Below the pieces are notes generated by a model. That model had not been told where the DNA came from. It did not search any database and saw only the letters and a program-made list of their open reading frames with translations. Below are positions 1 to 8,995 of a stretch of 64,000 nt of DNA, piece after piece. Position 1 is the stretch's first letter. Every line of letters begins with the position of its first letter. The position numbers were made by a program, and so were the translations under genes. The DNA lies in assembly GCF_001468225.1 (NCBI RefSeq), contig NZ_LNRU01000001.1, positions 496,001 to 560,000 of the forward strand, given 5' to 3'. Source of the DNA: Sphingopyxis sp. H053. GTDB lineage: Bacteria > Pseudomonadota > Alphaproteobacteria > Sphingomonadales > Sphingomonadaceae.

Positions 1-2
1 TG

Positions 3-299
3 TCAGATCACCCAGTCGCCGGCCGCGGGATCGGCGGGTTTTAACGTCAGGTCGGGGCGCACGGTCGGCCCCAATGCACGGATACGGTCCTTGATGTGCG
101 CGGGGCGCGGGCCGTCGGCGGTTTGTTCGCCGTTGATGATATAGGGGGCGTTGACGCGGCGCGCGCCTTCTTCGGCGGCGAGGATCGCCTCGCCCGCTTC
201 GCCGACGTCGGCGGCGTCCTCGATATGCAGCGACCAGTCGGCGCCGGTCCACCAGGTGACAAATCCTGTTTTCAGGTCATTGCCCGTGAGCAGCTTCAT
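3..299 (-). CDS. DUF2849 domain protein
   Basis: A 98-residue soluble protein with no signal peptide or membrane segment, rich in acidic residues. Its sequence resembles the DUF2849 family, which in alphaproteobacteria typically lies between a siroheme-synthesis methyltransferase and a sulfite/nitrite reductase gene. Its ATG overlaps the TGA of the upstream methyltransferase by 4 bp (ATGA), so the two are translationally coupled. The expected sulfite reductase would lie beyond base 1 and cannot be seen. The molecular function is unknown; a helper role in sulfite/nitrite reduction is an inference from context only. Confidence 0.8.
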   Translation of the reverse strand: MKLLTGNDLKTGFVTWWTGADWSLHIEDAADVGEAGEAILAAEEGARRVNAPYIINGEQTADGPRPAHIKDRIRALGPTVRPDLTLKPADPAAGDWVI

Positions 300-1084
300 G
301 TGAAATCCCTTATTTGAGCGGCAACGCCCGGCGCGCCGAGGCAGTCGAGCGCGTCGGCGCGCGCCGCGACCTTGCCGACGATGATCAACGCGGGGCTTTT
401 AACTTTCTCGCGTGCGACAAGGTCGCCGAGATCGGTGAGGAGCGTGCGGAGCACCCGCGCCTCGGCGGTGGTGCCGCGTTCGATCACCGCGACGGGGAGG
501 CCCGGCGAAACGCCGTCGGCGATCAGCTTGTCGGCAATGGCGGACGCGGTCGCGAGGCCCATGTAGATGACGAGTGTGCGGCCATGCCCCGCGAGCCCCG
601 ACCAGTCCTGGTCGGTCAGATCCTTGCACTGGCCGGCGACGAAGCTGACCGCGCTCGCATCCTCGCGGTGGGTGAGGGGGAGGCCCGCCTGCGCCGCGCA
701 GCCCGCGGCGGCGGTGATGCCGGGGACGGTTTCGCACGCGACGCCCGCTTCGCGCGCGGCGTCGAGTTCCTCGCCGCCGCGGCCGAAAATGAACGGATCG
801 CCGCCCTTGAGGCGCACGACCTGCTTGCCGGCGAGCGTTTCGCGGACGAGCAGTTCGTTGATCAGCTCCTGCTTCATCGTGTGGCGGCTGCGCTGCTTGG
901 CAACGCTGATCCGCTCCACATGCGGCGGGATCAGCGCGAGCACGCCCTCGCCGACAAGCCCGTCATGGACGACAAGGTCGGCACTTTCGAGCAACCGCGC
1001 GGCGCGCAGCGTCAGCAGGTCGGGATCGCCGGGACCGGCGCCGACGAGCCAGAGCTTGCCTGCAGGAGGGAGAGTCTTTTCCAT
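296..1084 (-). CDS. cobA: Uroporphyrinogen-III C-methyltransferase
   Basis: SAM-dependent methylation of uroporphyrinogen III at C2 and C7 to precorrin-2, the entry to siroheme and cobalamin. The 262-residue protein has the family glycine-rich start (VGAGPGDPDLLT near residue 15), the GGDPFIFGRGGEE block near 95 and the VPGITAAAGCAA block near 120. It is a stand-alone methyltransferase, not the trifunctional CysG. The frame stays open upstream to 1270, but that extension is arginine-rich and unlike the family, so the ATG at 1082-1084 is preferred; an ATG 10 codons upstream is possible. The stop overlaps the start of the DUF2849 gene, which supports a siroheme/sulfite reduction operon. Confidence 0.9.
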   Translation of the reverse strand: MEKTLPPAGKLWLVGAGPGDPDLLTLRAARLLESADLVVHDGLVGEGVLALIPPHVERISVAKQRSRHTMKQELINELLVRETLAGKQVVRLKGGDPFIFGRGGEELDAAREAGVACETVPGITAAAGCAAQAGLPLTHREDASAVSFVAGQCKDLTDQDWSGLAGHGRTLVIYMGLATASAIADKLIADGVSPGLPVAVIERGTTAEARVLRTLLTDLGDLVAREKVKSPALIIVGKVAARADALDCLGAPGVAAQIRDFT

Positions 1085-1161
1085 GCACCGTAGATGGTCG
1101 TCCGGCTCCCGCATGGCAAAGCAGGCTTTTTTGACACCGGTGAAGGTAAAATTGGGGTGGC

Positions 1162-2607
1162 CTAAAGGTAGTTCTTGGTCACCAGTTGCGAGCCTTCGGG
1201 ATCGCGTAGTCCGACGCCGATCGACGCGCGCATCGCATCGCTCTCCGCCGACGCTACGGGATAGGCGCAATAGTCGGCGGCGTAGAAGGCGCTGGGCCGA
1301 TGGTTGCCCGACAGGCCGATGCCGCCAAAGGGTGCGGCGGACGACGCGCCATTGGTCGGGCGGTTCCAGTTGATCACGCCCGCGCGCGCATTGGCCCAGA
1401 ACTGGTCGTAAAGCTGCGGCGTGCCGCCGATCAGCGACGCCGACAGGCCGAATGCGGTGTTGTTCGCCTCGGCGATCGCGGCCTCGAAGCTGTCGACGCG
1501 GACCACCTGGAGCAGCGGGCCGAACAGTTCGATATCGGGGCGCTCGGGCATCGCGGTGACATCGATGATCCCAGGGGTCAGGAAAGGGCGGCCGGCGACG
1601 GGGCGAGTCATGTGGCGGATCACCTTGCCGCCGTTCGACATCAGGATCAGAAAGCTTTCGGTCAGGCCGTCGGCGGCTTCATTGTCGATCACCGGGCCCA
1701 TATAGGGCGCAGGCTCGGCGTGCGGATGATCGACGATCAGGCGGTTCGCGAGGCCGCAAACCTCCTCGATCAGCTTGTCGGCGAGGCTGTCGCGGACGAT
1801 CAGGCGGCGCGCATTGCTGCACCGCTGCCCCGCGCTGAGGAAGGCCGACTGGACGACGATGATCGCCGCGGTGCGGAGGTCGGCGGTGTCCCACACGACG
1901 ATCGGGTTGTTGCCGCCCATTTCGAGCGCGAGCATCTTGCCGGGCTGGCCCGCGAACTGGCGGTTGAGCGCGAGGCCGGTGCGCGCCGAGCCGGTGAAGA
2001 GCAATCCGTCGATGCCCTCGTGCCCCGCGAGCGCCTTGCCCGTTTCGGGGCCGCCGACGATCAGGCGCAGCACCTCCTGCGGCACGCCCGCGCTGTGGAA
2101 GAGCTCGACGAGCTTCGCGCCGACCGCCGGGGTCTTTTCCGACGGTTTGAACAGCACCGAATTGCCGGCGATCAGCGCGGGGACGATATGCCCGTTCGGA
2201 AGATGCGCAGGAAAATTATAGGGGCCGAGCACCGCGACCGCGCCGTGCGGCTTGTGCCGCACCGCATTGCGCAGTCCCATCGCGCCCTCGATACGGCGGT
2301 TGGGGGTGCGCTCGGCATAGGCTTTGACCGAAATATCGACCTTGTTACAGACCGATTCGACCTCGGTGCGCGCTTCCCAGAGTGGCTTTCCGGTTTCGCG
2401 CGCGATCAGGTCGGCGAACGCCTCGCCCTCGGCCTTCACGCGGTCGACGAAACGGCGCAGCGTTTCGGTGCGGAAGGACACGGGTTTCGCGGCCCATTCG
2501 GGCCAGGCGCGGCGCGCGATCGCGACCTCGTCGTCGATATTGCTGACCGGACCGCGCCAAAGTTCTTCGCCGGTTGCGGGTTCGAAGGAAAGCAAGGTCT
2601 CGCTCAT
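1162..2607 (-). CDS. astD: N-succinylglutamate 5-semialdehyde dehydrogenase
   Basis: NAD-dependent aldehyde dehydrogenase of the arginine succinyltransferase pathway, oxidising N-succinylglutamate semialdehyde to N-succinylglutamate. The 481-residue length fits AstD. Visible features are the ALEMGGNNP block with the general-base Glu at about 229, FTGSARTG near 205, and SAGQRCSNARR with the catalytic Cys at about 263. The start is the ATG at 2605-2607; the open upstream extension is not family-like. No astA, astB or astE is adjacent in the window: the neighbours are cobA on the same strand and a divergent hydrolase. The substrate is therefore assigned on family resemblance rather than operon context. 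Confidence 0.86.
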   Translation of the reverse strand: MSETLLSFEPATGEELWRGPVSNIDDEVAIARRAWPEWAAKPVSFRTETLRRFVDRVKAEGEAFADLIARETGKPLWEARTEVESVCNKVDISVKAYAERTPNRRIEGAMGLRNAVRHKPHGAVAVLGPYNFPAHLPNGHIVPALIAGNSVLFKPSEKTPAVGAKLVELFHSAGVPQEVLRLIVGGPETGKALAGHEGIDGLLFTGSARTGLALNRQFAGQPGKMLALEMGGNNPIVVWDTADLRTAAIIVVQSAFLSAGQRCSNARRLIVRDSLADKLIEEVCGLANRLIVDHPHAEPAPYMGPVIDNEAADGLTESFLILMSNGGKVIRHMTRPVAGRPFLTPGIIDVTAMPERPDIELFGPLLQVVRVDSFEAAIAEANNTAFGLSASLIGGTPQLYDQFWANARAGVINWNRPTNGASSAAPFGGIGLSGNHRPSAFYAADYCAYPVASAESDAMRASIGVGLRDPEGSQLVTKNYL

Positions 2608-2774
2608 GGTCGCTCGGCTCTTATCGGCGAAAGCCGGTGGCGGCAACCTGTGGCGGGAACAGGTCCTGACCCTAAGCGACGGATTGCTTGCACCGCGCGG
2701 CGTGGTTGGCGATAGACGCTGAGATGAGTCCCGCTTGCCGGGGGAGCCAACGCCGAACAAGGGGACGTGCCATA

Positions 2775-3680
2775 TTGGCCCAGCAGGATGCAAAGCAGGA
2801 TGGGCACCGCGACTGGTCGGACCACTATTGGTGGTCGTCCGACGGCGTGCGGCTGCACGCGCGCGTTTATGCCGGGCCGGAGGGAAGCGAAAGCGCGCCG
2901 CCGCTGCTGTGCATGCCGGGCCTTGCGCGCAACGCCCGCGATTTCGAGGATCTCGCGCCGCATCTCGCGCAGTATCGCAAGGTCATCGTGATCGAATTCC
3001 GCGGGCGCGGCGAAAGCGCCTTTGCCAAGGACCCGATGACTTACGTGCCGCTGACCTATGTGCAGGACGTCGTCGCGATGCTGGACGAGCTGGGCATCGA
3101 GCGCTTTGCGGCGATCGGCACCTCGCTCGGCGGGCTGGTCGCGATGCTGCTCGCGGCGGCGCTGCCCGGGCGGCTGGTCGGCGCGGTGCTGAACGACGTC
3201 GGCCCCGAACTCCAGACCGCCGGGCTGGAACGGATTCGCGATTATATCGGTGCGGGCGGCAGCCAGCCGACGTGGATGCATGCGGCGCGCGCGTTCGCCG
3301 AACTCAATGGCGCGGTCTATCCGGGGTATGAAATTCACGACTGGCTGCGGCTGACCAAGCGGACGCACCGGCTGACCGCCGAGGGCCGCATCGTCACCGA
3401 TTATGACAAGCAGATCGCGGCGCCGCTGCGCGTCCCCGGCGGCGGCGATGCCGCGATGGACCTGTGGCCGGTGTACCGGGCGCTGGGCGATGTTCCGCTG
3501 CTGATCCTGCGCGGCGAACTGTCGGACATTCTCGCGCGCTCGGCGGGCGAGAAGATGGTCGCCGAACTTCCGCGCGCGCGACTGGTCGAGGTGCCCGGGG
3601 TCGGGCACGCGCCGACGATGGACGAGCCCGCGGCGCGGGCCGCGATTGATGCCTGGGCGGCGGAATTGCCCGCCGCGTGA
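2775..3680 (+). CDS. Alpha/beta hydrolase
   Basis: Cytoplasmic alpha/beta-hydrolase-fold protein of about 301 residues. It shows the oxyanion-side CMPGLARNARDF segment, the nucleophile elbow GTSLGG (Ser near residue 117), an acidic residue in RGELSDIL and the C-terminal catalytic His in GVGHAPTMDEP. The substrate is unknown; the closest general type is the HSD/MhpC-like esterase or C-C hydrolase group. I chose the TTG at 2775 because AGGGG lies about 10 bases upstream; the frame is open from an ATG at 2688, but that stretch is not family-like. The last 4 bp (GTGA) overlap the start of the glycosyltransferase, so the two are coupled. It is divergent from astD. Confidence 0.8.
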   Translation: MAQQDAKQDGHRDWSDHYWWSSDGVRLHARVYAGPEGSESAPPLLCMPGLARNARDFEDLAPHLAQYRKVIVIEFRGRGESAFAKDPMTYVPLTYVQDVVAMLDELGIERFAAIGTSLGGLVAMLLAAALPGRLVGAVLNDVGPELQTAGLERIRDYIGAGGSQPTWMHAARAFAELNGAVYPGYEIHDWLRLTKRTHRLTAEGRIVTDYDKQIAAPLRVPGGGDAAMDLWPVYRALGDVPLLILRGELSDILARSAGEKMVAELPRARLVEVPGVGHAPTMDEPAARAAIDAWAAELPAA

Positions 3681-4819
3681 CCGGCAACCGCCCCGTTCGT
3701 CTGCTCCATCTCCATTCGAGCTTCTCGCTCGGCGGCAAGGAGGCGCGCGCCGTCCGGCTGATGAATTTGATGGGCGCACGCGCACGCCATACCATCCTGT
3801 CGGCGGTGCCTGAAGCTTTGGGCGCGCGCGAGGCGATCGATCCGAAGGTCGACGTCGATTTTCCGACCGATGCGCCGCCGTTGCACGGCAAACCCGGACC
3901 GGCGCGCTACCGCGACCTTGCGCGCTATATGCAGCAATTCGACCTGATCCTCAGCTATAATTGGGGATCGATGGACGGAGTGATGGCGCATCGCATCATG
4001 GCGCCTTTTCGCGACCTGCCGCCGCTGATCCATCACGAGGACGGCTTTAACGAGGATGAGAGCGTCCGGCGCAACTGGAAGCGGAGCGGCTTTCGCCGCC
4101 TTGCGCTGCCGACCGCCGAGGCGCTGGTTGTGCCCTCGGCGCTGCTCGAGCGTATCGCCGCGGACGAATGGGGCGCACGGCGGCGCACGGTGCTGATCCG
4201 CAACGGGATCGACGTCGCGGCCTATGCCGCCGGGCCGTCGGTCGCGATTGCGGGGCTGGAACGGCGCGAGGGCGAGGTGGTGATCGGCACCGTCGCCGGG
4301 CTGCGCAAGGTCAAGGATCTGCCGCGGCTCGTCCGCGCCGCCGCGACGCTGCCCGCAAATGTCCGGCTGGTCATCGTCGGCGAGGGGCCCGAACGCGCGG
4401 CGATCGCGGCCGAAGCAGCGGCTTGCGGGATGGGCGAGCGGCTGGTGATGCCGGGCTTCATGGCCGAACCTGCGCGCTGGATCGGCCATTTCGACCTGCT
4501 GGCGCTGTCGTCGCGCAGCGAACAGGCGCCGATTGCGGTGATCGAGGCGATGGCGGCGGGGCTGCCGGTGGTCAGCCCCCAGGTCGGCGATGTTGCGGCG
4601 ATGGTGGCTGCGGAAAATCGCCGTTTCATTGCGGCGGACGAAGCCGGGTTCCGCGCGGCGCTGGCCGAATTCGCGCGCGACGCAACGCTGCGTGCGCAGG
4701 TTGGCGCGGCGAATCGGCGCATCGCTGCCGAGCAGTTCGACGAAACAACCATGGTCGCCGCCTATGAAAATCTCTATGGTCGGGCGCTTGCAGGGCGCCG
4801 CCTTTTCTCCGGGGACTAG
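3677..4819 (+). CDS. GT4-family glycosyltransferase
   Basis: A 380-residue GT-B-fold glycosyltransferase. The N-terminal acceptor domain begins LLHLHSSFSLGGKE; the C-terminal nucleotide-sugar domain shows IGTVAGLRKVKDLP near 205, LVIVGEGPER near 232 and the E-x7-E region EQAPIAVIEAMAAG near 281-293. It starts with GTG overlapping the hydrolase TGA by 4 bp. Members of the family often transfer sugars to lipids or polysaccharides at the cytoplasmic face of the membrane, but no polysaccharide genes are nearby, so donor and acceptor are unknown. Pairing with a hydrolase suggests a common substrate or simply a shared transcript. Confidence 0.85.
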   Translation: MTGNRPVRLLHLHSSFSLGGKEARAVRLMNLMGARARHTILSAVPEALGAREAIDPKVDVDFPTDAPPLHGKPGPARYRDLARYMQQFDLILSYNWGSMDGVMAHRIMAPFRDLPPLIHHEDGFNEDESVRRNWKRSGFRRLALPTAEALVVPSALLERIAADEWGARRRTVLIRNGIDVAAYAAGPSVAIAGLERREGEVVIGTVAGLRKVKDLPRLVRAAATLPANVRLVIVGEGPERAAIAAEAAACGMGERLVMPGFMAEPARWIGHFDLLALSSRSEQAPIAVIEAMAAGLPVVSPQVGDVAAMVAAENRRFIAADEAGFRAALAEFARDATLRAQVGAANRRIAAEQFDETTMVAAYENLYGRALAGRRLFSGD

Positions 4820-4918
4820 GCGGCCCGCCCATTGACTTTCACGGCCGTGTTCCGCTTACGGAAACGGCCAAGGGGGCCGGTACGCGGGACGCGACCGGTG
4901 GAGAGAAAGAGATTTAGA

Positions 4919-6322
4919 ATGTTCAAAGGTTTGAAGCCCATCCTTTACGGCGGACGCGAAGTCTGGCCGCTGGTCGAGGGTGGAAAGGGTGTTTCGGCGA
5001 CCAACCATATGTCGAGCGGCGCATGGGCCGCGGCCGGCGGGATCGGCACCGTGTCGGCGGTCAACGCCGACAGCTATGACGCCGAAGGCAAGATCGTTCC
5101 GCAGGTCTATCACTCGCTGACCCGCAAGGAACGCCACGAAGAGCTGATCCAATATGGCATCGACGGCGCGGTCGCGCAGGTCGAGCGCGCCTATGAGGTG
5201 TCGGGCGGCAAGGGCGCGATCAACATCAACGTGCTCTGGGAAATGGGCGGCGCGCAGCAGATTCTCGAGGGCGTGCTCGCGCGGACCAAGGGGATGGTCG
5301 CCGGGGTCACGTGCGGCGCGGGCATGCCGTACAAGCTCAGCGAAATCGCCGAGCGCCACAATGTGATGTACCTCCCGATCATCAGCTCGGCGCGCGCTTT
5401 CCGCGCGCTCTGGAAACGCGCGTATCACAAAGTCCCGCATCTGCTGGGCGCGGTGGTTTACGAAGATCCGTGGCTCGCGGGCGGCCATAACGGCCTGTCG
5501 AACGCCGAAGACCCGCTCGTCCCGCAGGATCCCTATCCGCGCGTCGCCGCGGTGCGCGAGACGATGCGCGCCGAAGGAATCGCCGACAGCGTGCCGATCG
5601 TGATGGCAGGCGGCGTCTGGTATTTGCGCGATTGGGAAAACTGGATCGACAATCCCGAACTCGGCCAGATCGTCTTCCAATACGGCACGCGGCCGCTGCT
5701 CACCGAGGAAAGCCCGATTCCGCAGGCGTGGAAAGACCGCCTCCGCACGCTCGACGACGGCGACGTGCTGCTTCATCGCTTCTCGCCGACGGGTTTCTAT
5801 TCCAGCGCGGTGCGCACGCCGTTCCTGCGCGACCTCGAAGCACGCTCCGAACGCCAGATTCCTTATTCGAAGCAGGAAGCCGGCGATCATATCGTCCAGC
5901 TCGACGTCGGGGTGAAGGGCAAGAATTTCTGGGTCACGCCGCACGATCGGGCAAGGGCACGCGATTGGGCGGCCGAAGGCTATACCGAGGCGCTGAAGAC
6001 CCCCGACAACACGGTCGTGTTCGTGACCGAAGCCGACAAGGCGGTGATCCGCAAGGATCAGACCGATTGCATGGGCTGCCTGTCACACTGCGGCTTTTCG
6101 TCGTGGAAGGACCATGACGACTACACGACGGGCTACCTCGCCGATCCGCGCAGCTTCTGTATCCAGAAGACGCTGCAGGACATCGCGCACGGCGGCGATC
6201 CCGAACAAAATCTGATGTTTGCGGGCCACGCCGCATTCAATTTCAAGACCGATCCCTTTTATTCGAACAATTTCACCCCGACGGTGAAGCAGCTCGTTGA
6301 TCGGATTTTGACGGGGGATTGA
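4919..6322 (+). CDS. Nitronate monooxygenase-family flavoprotein with Cys cluster
   Basis: A 467-residue FMN-dependent NPD/nitronate monooxygenase superfamily protein, longer than the usual 320-360. The TIM-barrel part contains GVTCGAGMPYKLSEIA, a phosphate-binding-like VMAGGVWYLRD and FQYGTRPLLTEESP. The C-terminal part carries C384-x2-C387-x3-C391 followed by C414, a spacing that could bind a metal or Fe-S cluster. The frame is open from 4832, but the ATG at 4919 follows a purine-rich GGAGAGAAAGAG ribosome-binding site and gives the family N-terminus. The natural substrate is unknown; nitroalkane oxidation should not be assumed. It is a distant relative of the IpdC-like gene at 58235. Confidence 0.82.
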   Translation: MFKGLKPILYGGREVWPLVEGGKGVSATNHMSSGAWAAAGGIGTVSAVNADSYDAEGKIVPQVYHSLTRKERHEELIQYGIDGAVAQVERAYEVSGGKGAININVLWEMGGAQQILEGVLARTKGMVAGVTCGAGMPYKLSEIAERHNVMYLPIISSARAFRALWKRAYHKVPHLLGAVVYEDPWLAGGHNGLSNAEDPLVPQDPYPRVAAVRETMRAEGIADSVPIVMAGGVWYLRDWENWIDNPELGQIVFQYGTRPLLTEESPIPQAWKDRLRTLDDGDVLLHRFSPTGFYSSAVRTPFLRDLEARSERQIPYSKQEAGDHIVQLDVGVKGKNFWVTPHDRARARDWAAEGYTEALKTPDNTVVFVTEADKAVIRKDQTDCMGCLSHCGFSSWKDHDDYTTGYLADPRSFCIQKTLQDIAHGGDPEQNLMFAGHAAFNFKTDPFYSNNFTPTVKQLVDRILTGD

Positions 6323-6365
6323 TAAGGCCTGCGCCGCCTCTGCGAGAATGGATGGACATGGTTGC

Positions 6366-6689
6366 ATGACGCACATCTGGCGAATGGCGGCGGTAGCCGC
6401 GGCGCTGACTCTCGGGATCCTCGGCGCGGAGGGCGCGCTTGCCGAGACCCCCGCCGAGCGTGCCTGGCGCAACTATGAACTGCTCCGCAGCGGCGCCAAG
6501 TCGCTGCGCGACCTCAGCGATGCCGAGCGGCGCGAACTGGCCGCTCTCGAGCAATTGATGCGCGACGGCGATAGCGTGGACCGGCGAACGCCGCGGCAAC
6601 GCTGCATCGATGAAGAGGTCGCGCGCGAAGGGAAGAAGCCGAGCGAACTCGCGATGCGGGTGATCGACCTCAAGTGCAGCCAACGCTGA
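6366..6689 (+). CDS. Small secreted hypothetical protein
   Basis: A 107-residue protein with an apparent Sec signal peptide (MTHIWRMAAVAAAL..., cleavage probable after GALA near residue 26). The mature part is hydrophilic and helical (ERAWRNYELLRSG, LSDAERRELAALEQL) with two cysteines that could form one disulphide. An ATG at 6348 is an alternative start and would extend the n-region by six residues. I do not recognise the family. It follows the flavoprotein gene by about 40 bp on the same strand and may be co-transcribed, but nothing ties their functions together. Confidence 0.6.
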   Translation: MTHIWRMAAVAAALTLGILGAEGALAETPAERAWRNYELLRSGAKSLRDLSDAERRELAALEQLMRDGDSVDRRTPRQRCIDEEVAREGKKPSELAMRVIDLKCSQR

Positions 6690-6741
6690 CTCCCCGATGC
6701 CGAAGCGATCGGCAACGCGTTTCTGCATCGGAGCGCTGTCG

Positions 6742-7740
6742 TCAGGCCCATCCCTCCAGCACCTGATCGGGCGGACGGTGGCCGTCGCACCAGGCGCGGA
6801 TGTTGGCGATGACCTTTTCGCCCGAGGCTTCGCGGCCTTCGATCGTCGCCGAGCCGAGGTGCGGGAGCAGCACGACATTCTGGAGCGCGAGCAGCGCGGG
6901 GTCGACCGCGGGCTCGTGGGTGTAGACGTCGAGCCCGGCACCCGCGATGCGGCCGGTCTGGAGCGCCGCGACCAGCGCCTTTTCGTCGACGATCTCGCCG
7001 CGCGCGGTATTGATCAGATACGCGGTCGGCTTCATCGCGCCGATCCGCGCGGCGTTCACCATCTCGTGCGTTTCGGCGGTGTGCGGGCAGTGGATCGTCA
7101 CGACGTCGCTGATCCGCAGCAGCGTGTCGACGCTGGCGTGATAGCTTGCGCCCAATTCCTCTTCGATCGCCTCGGGCAGACGGCGGCGGTTGTGATAATG
7201 GATCGACAGGCCGAACGCACGCGCGCGGCGCGCGACCGCAAGGCCGATGCGCCCCATGCCGATGATGCCGAGCAATTTGCCGCCGACGCGGTGGCCGAGC
7301 ATCGCGCTCGGCGCCCAGCCCGCCCATTGGCCCGACCGCATCAGTTTCTCACCCTCGGCGAGCCGGCGCGGGACGCTGAGGATCAGCGCCATCGTCATGT
7401 CGGCGGTGTCCTCGGTGAAGACGCCGGGCGTGTTCGACACCATGATTCCCTTGGCGCGCGCGGCTGCGAGGTCGATATGGTCGACCCCGGCGCCGAAATT
7501 GGCGATCAGTTTCAGCCGGTCGCCCGCGGCGTTGATGATATCGGCGTCGATCTCGTCGGTCACCGTCGGCACGAACACGTCGCAGTCGGCAACGGCGGCC
7601 TTCAATTCGTCGCGGGTAAAAGCCTCGTCGCGCGCCGACAGCGACACGTCGAACAATTCGGCCATGCGGCCTTCGACATGCGGCATCAACTGGCGGGTGA
7701 CGATGACGCGCGGGCGTTTCGGACGGGATGAATCGGGCAT
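6742..7740 (-). CDS. D-isomer 2-hydroxyacid dehydrogenase (glyoxylate/hydroxypyruvate reductase type)
   Basis: A 332-residue NAD(P)-dependent D-2-hydroxyacid dehydrogenase. Visible signatures are the NFGAGVDHIDLAAA substrate-loop motif, the Rossmann GIIGMGRIGLAVARR, NTARGEIVDE with the active-site Arg, the Glu in DVYTHEP and the catalytic His in LLPHLGSAT. The substrate is probably glyoxylate, hydroxypyruvate or a similar small 2-oxoacid; the sequence alone does not decide. The ATG at 7738-7740 is preferred over an open extension to 7776. It is divergent from the SH3 protein gene across a 125-bp spacer. Confidence 0.86.
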   Translation of the reverse strand: MPDSSRPKRPRVIVTRQLMPHVEGRMAELFDVSLSARDEAFTRDELKAAVADCDVFVPTVTDEIDADIINAAGDRLKLIANFGAGVDHIDLAAARAKGIMVSNTPGVFTEDTADMTMALILSVPRRLAEGEKLMRSGQWAGWAPSAMLGHRVGGKLLGIIGMGRIGLAVARRARAFGLSIHYHNRRRLPEAIEEELGASYHASVDTLLRISDVVTIHCPHTAETHEMVNAARIGAMKPTAYLINTARGEIVDEKALVAALQTGRIAGAGLDVYTHEPAVDPALLALQNVVLLPHLGSATIEGREASGEKVIANIRAWCDGHRPPDQVLEGWA

Positions 7741-7865
7741 GGCCGCCGATAGAGCGCGCCGATGCTTGAGGGTCAAGGGGGAGCGGCGCGGATAACTGTG
7801 GACGGTGGACCGTTTGCGACGTGCGACCGGTTGATAATGGCCGCCGATTTTGACAAGGGTCGGTT

Positions 7866-8327
7866 ATGACCAGCCGTAAATTTGCAATGATATTGCTCAG
7901 CCTTGCCATAGTGGGTCCGGCATCGGCGCAATCCGACCCTGTCCCGCTACCCTATTGGGCGTCGATCAGCGTCGACGAGGCGCGCATGCGCAAGGGTCCG
8001 TCGCCCGATGTCCCGGTGATCTGGGAGTATCGGCGCAAGGATCTGCCGGTCAAAGTCGTCGCGCGCTTCGAAACCTGGCGCAAGATCGAGGATCCCGACG
8101 GAACGCAGGGCTGGATGGCGGCCCGTTTGCTCAGCCGCACGCGCACCGCGATCGTCACCGGCGAAATCCGCCCGCTTCGCGAAGACTCCAGCGTTTCGGC
8201 CGCGGTCGCCTATCGCGCCGAGCCCGGCGTCGTCGGCCGGATCACCGATTGCAAGGACGGCTGGTGCCTGTTCGACGTCAAGGGCCGCAAGGGCTGGATC
8301 CAGACCGACCATATCTGGGGCGACTGA
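7866..8327 (+). CDS. Secreted SH3-domain protein
   Basis: A 153-residue exported protein with a signal peptide ending near ASA-Q (residue 22) and two bacterial SH3-type repeats. The first runs from about 35 to 90 (ARMRKGPSPDVPVIWEYRR, WRKIEDPDGTQGWMAARLL); the second from about 100 to 150 (RPLREDSSVSAAVAYRAEP, KGWIQTDHIWG). Such proteins often bind cell wall or act as periplasmic adaptors; the function here is unknown. Two Cys (DCKDGWC) flank the second repeat. In alphaproteobacteria this type commonly lies opposite a hydroxyacid dehydrogenase, as here. A strong hairpin follows the stop. Confidence 0.8.
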   Translation: MTSRKFAMILLSLAIVGPASAQSDPVPLPYWASISVDEARMRKGPSPDVPVIWEYRRKDLPVKVVARFETWRKIEDPDGTQGWMAARLLSRTRTAIVTGEIRPLREDSSVSAAVAYRAEPGVVGRITDCKDGWCLFDVKGRKGWIQTDHIWGD

Positions 8328-8341
8328 TCGCCACAGAAAAA

Positions 8342-8367
8342 GGGCCGGACGGTTTCCCGCCCGGCCC
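8342..8367. terminator. Bidirectional hairpin between convergent genes
   Basis: GGGCCGG (8342-8348) pairs exactly with CCGGCCC (8361-8367), and CGG/CCG extends the stem inward after one mismatch. It lies between the convergent SH3 and RcnB-like genes, with an A-rich run on the left and T-containing sequence on the right, so it could end transcripts from both sides. Confidence 0.65.
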
Positions 8368-8383
8368 GTTCATTCGTTAAAGC

Positions 8384-8851
8384 TTAGCGCCGCCAGTTGA
8401 AGTGGTTGCGGTACACCTTCACCACCCGGCCGTTGCGCTCGTTGACGAGCAGCAGGTCGTTATAGTGACGCACATAAGTCAGGTTGCGACCCGCGCGCGG
8501 CACGCCCCAGCGGTTGTCCCAGCTCGGGCGATAGGCCGGAGCATAATAGTTGGGGCGCAGGGTCGAACCGATACGGAACTGCTGATAGCGGAACGGCGCG
8601 CGATAGTTCGAATAGCGGCGATCCTGGCGCCAGTCGCGATGGTCTTCGCGCAGTTCCTGGCGCGCGTCACGATATTCGCGGCGTTCCTCGCGCACATCGT
8701 CGCGGTCGCCGTAACGCTGAGCGTGACGCAACTCGCGCTGCTCTTCGCGGACGTCGCGGCGATCTTCGCGGATCTCGCGGGTCTGCGCCTGCGCCATCGC
8801 GGGAACCATCATCGCGGCGATCAGGCCGGCGGTGAGAAATTTGCTCTTCAT
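8384..8851 (-). CDS. RcnB-like periplasmic protein with charged repeats
   Basis: A 155-residue exported protein with a Sec signal peptide (cleavage after AQA near residue 23). Residues 25-80 are an extremely charged Arg/Glu/Asp segment with short recurring units (REDRRDVREEQREL, RDDVREERREYRDARQEL, REDHRDWRQDRR), predicted helical or disordered. The C-terminal 70 residues (FRIGSTLRPNYY, WGVPRAGRNLTYVRHYNDLLLVNERNGRVVKV) match the RcnB/DUF3472-like beta domain common in sphingomonads. RcnB of E. coli acts in periplasmic nickel/cobalt homeostasis, but no metal function is shown here. The start at 8849-8851 gives the signal peptide directly. Confidence 0.82.
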   Translation of the reverse strand: MKSKFLTAGLIAAMMVPAMAQAQTREIREDRRDVREEQRELRHAQRYGDRDDVREERREYRDARQELREDHRDWRQDRRYSNYRAPFRYQQFRIGSTLRPNYYAPAYRPSWDNRWGVPRAGRNLTYVRHYNDLLLVNERNGRVVKVYRNHFNWRR

Positions 8852-8995
8852 TGTGCCATTCCTTTTCAGTCGGTCAGGGGGAGGGGATCTGCCCGATGAC
8901 AAACATGGAATAGGCGAGCGCATTTGAACGGAGCCGGAATGCGCCGTTTATTTTCAGGACATTAGTGTCGCAAATTGTCGCGGCAATACGACGAA

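Noticed and set aside
6690..6741. Terminator between the small secreted protein and the hydroxyacid dehydrogenase
   Set aside because: CCGATGC and GCATCGG are complementary, but the loop is about 24 bases and there is no U-run, so the evidence is too weak.
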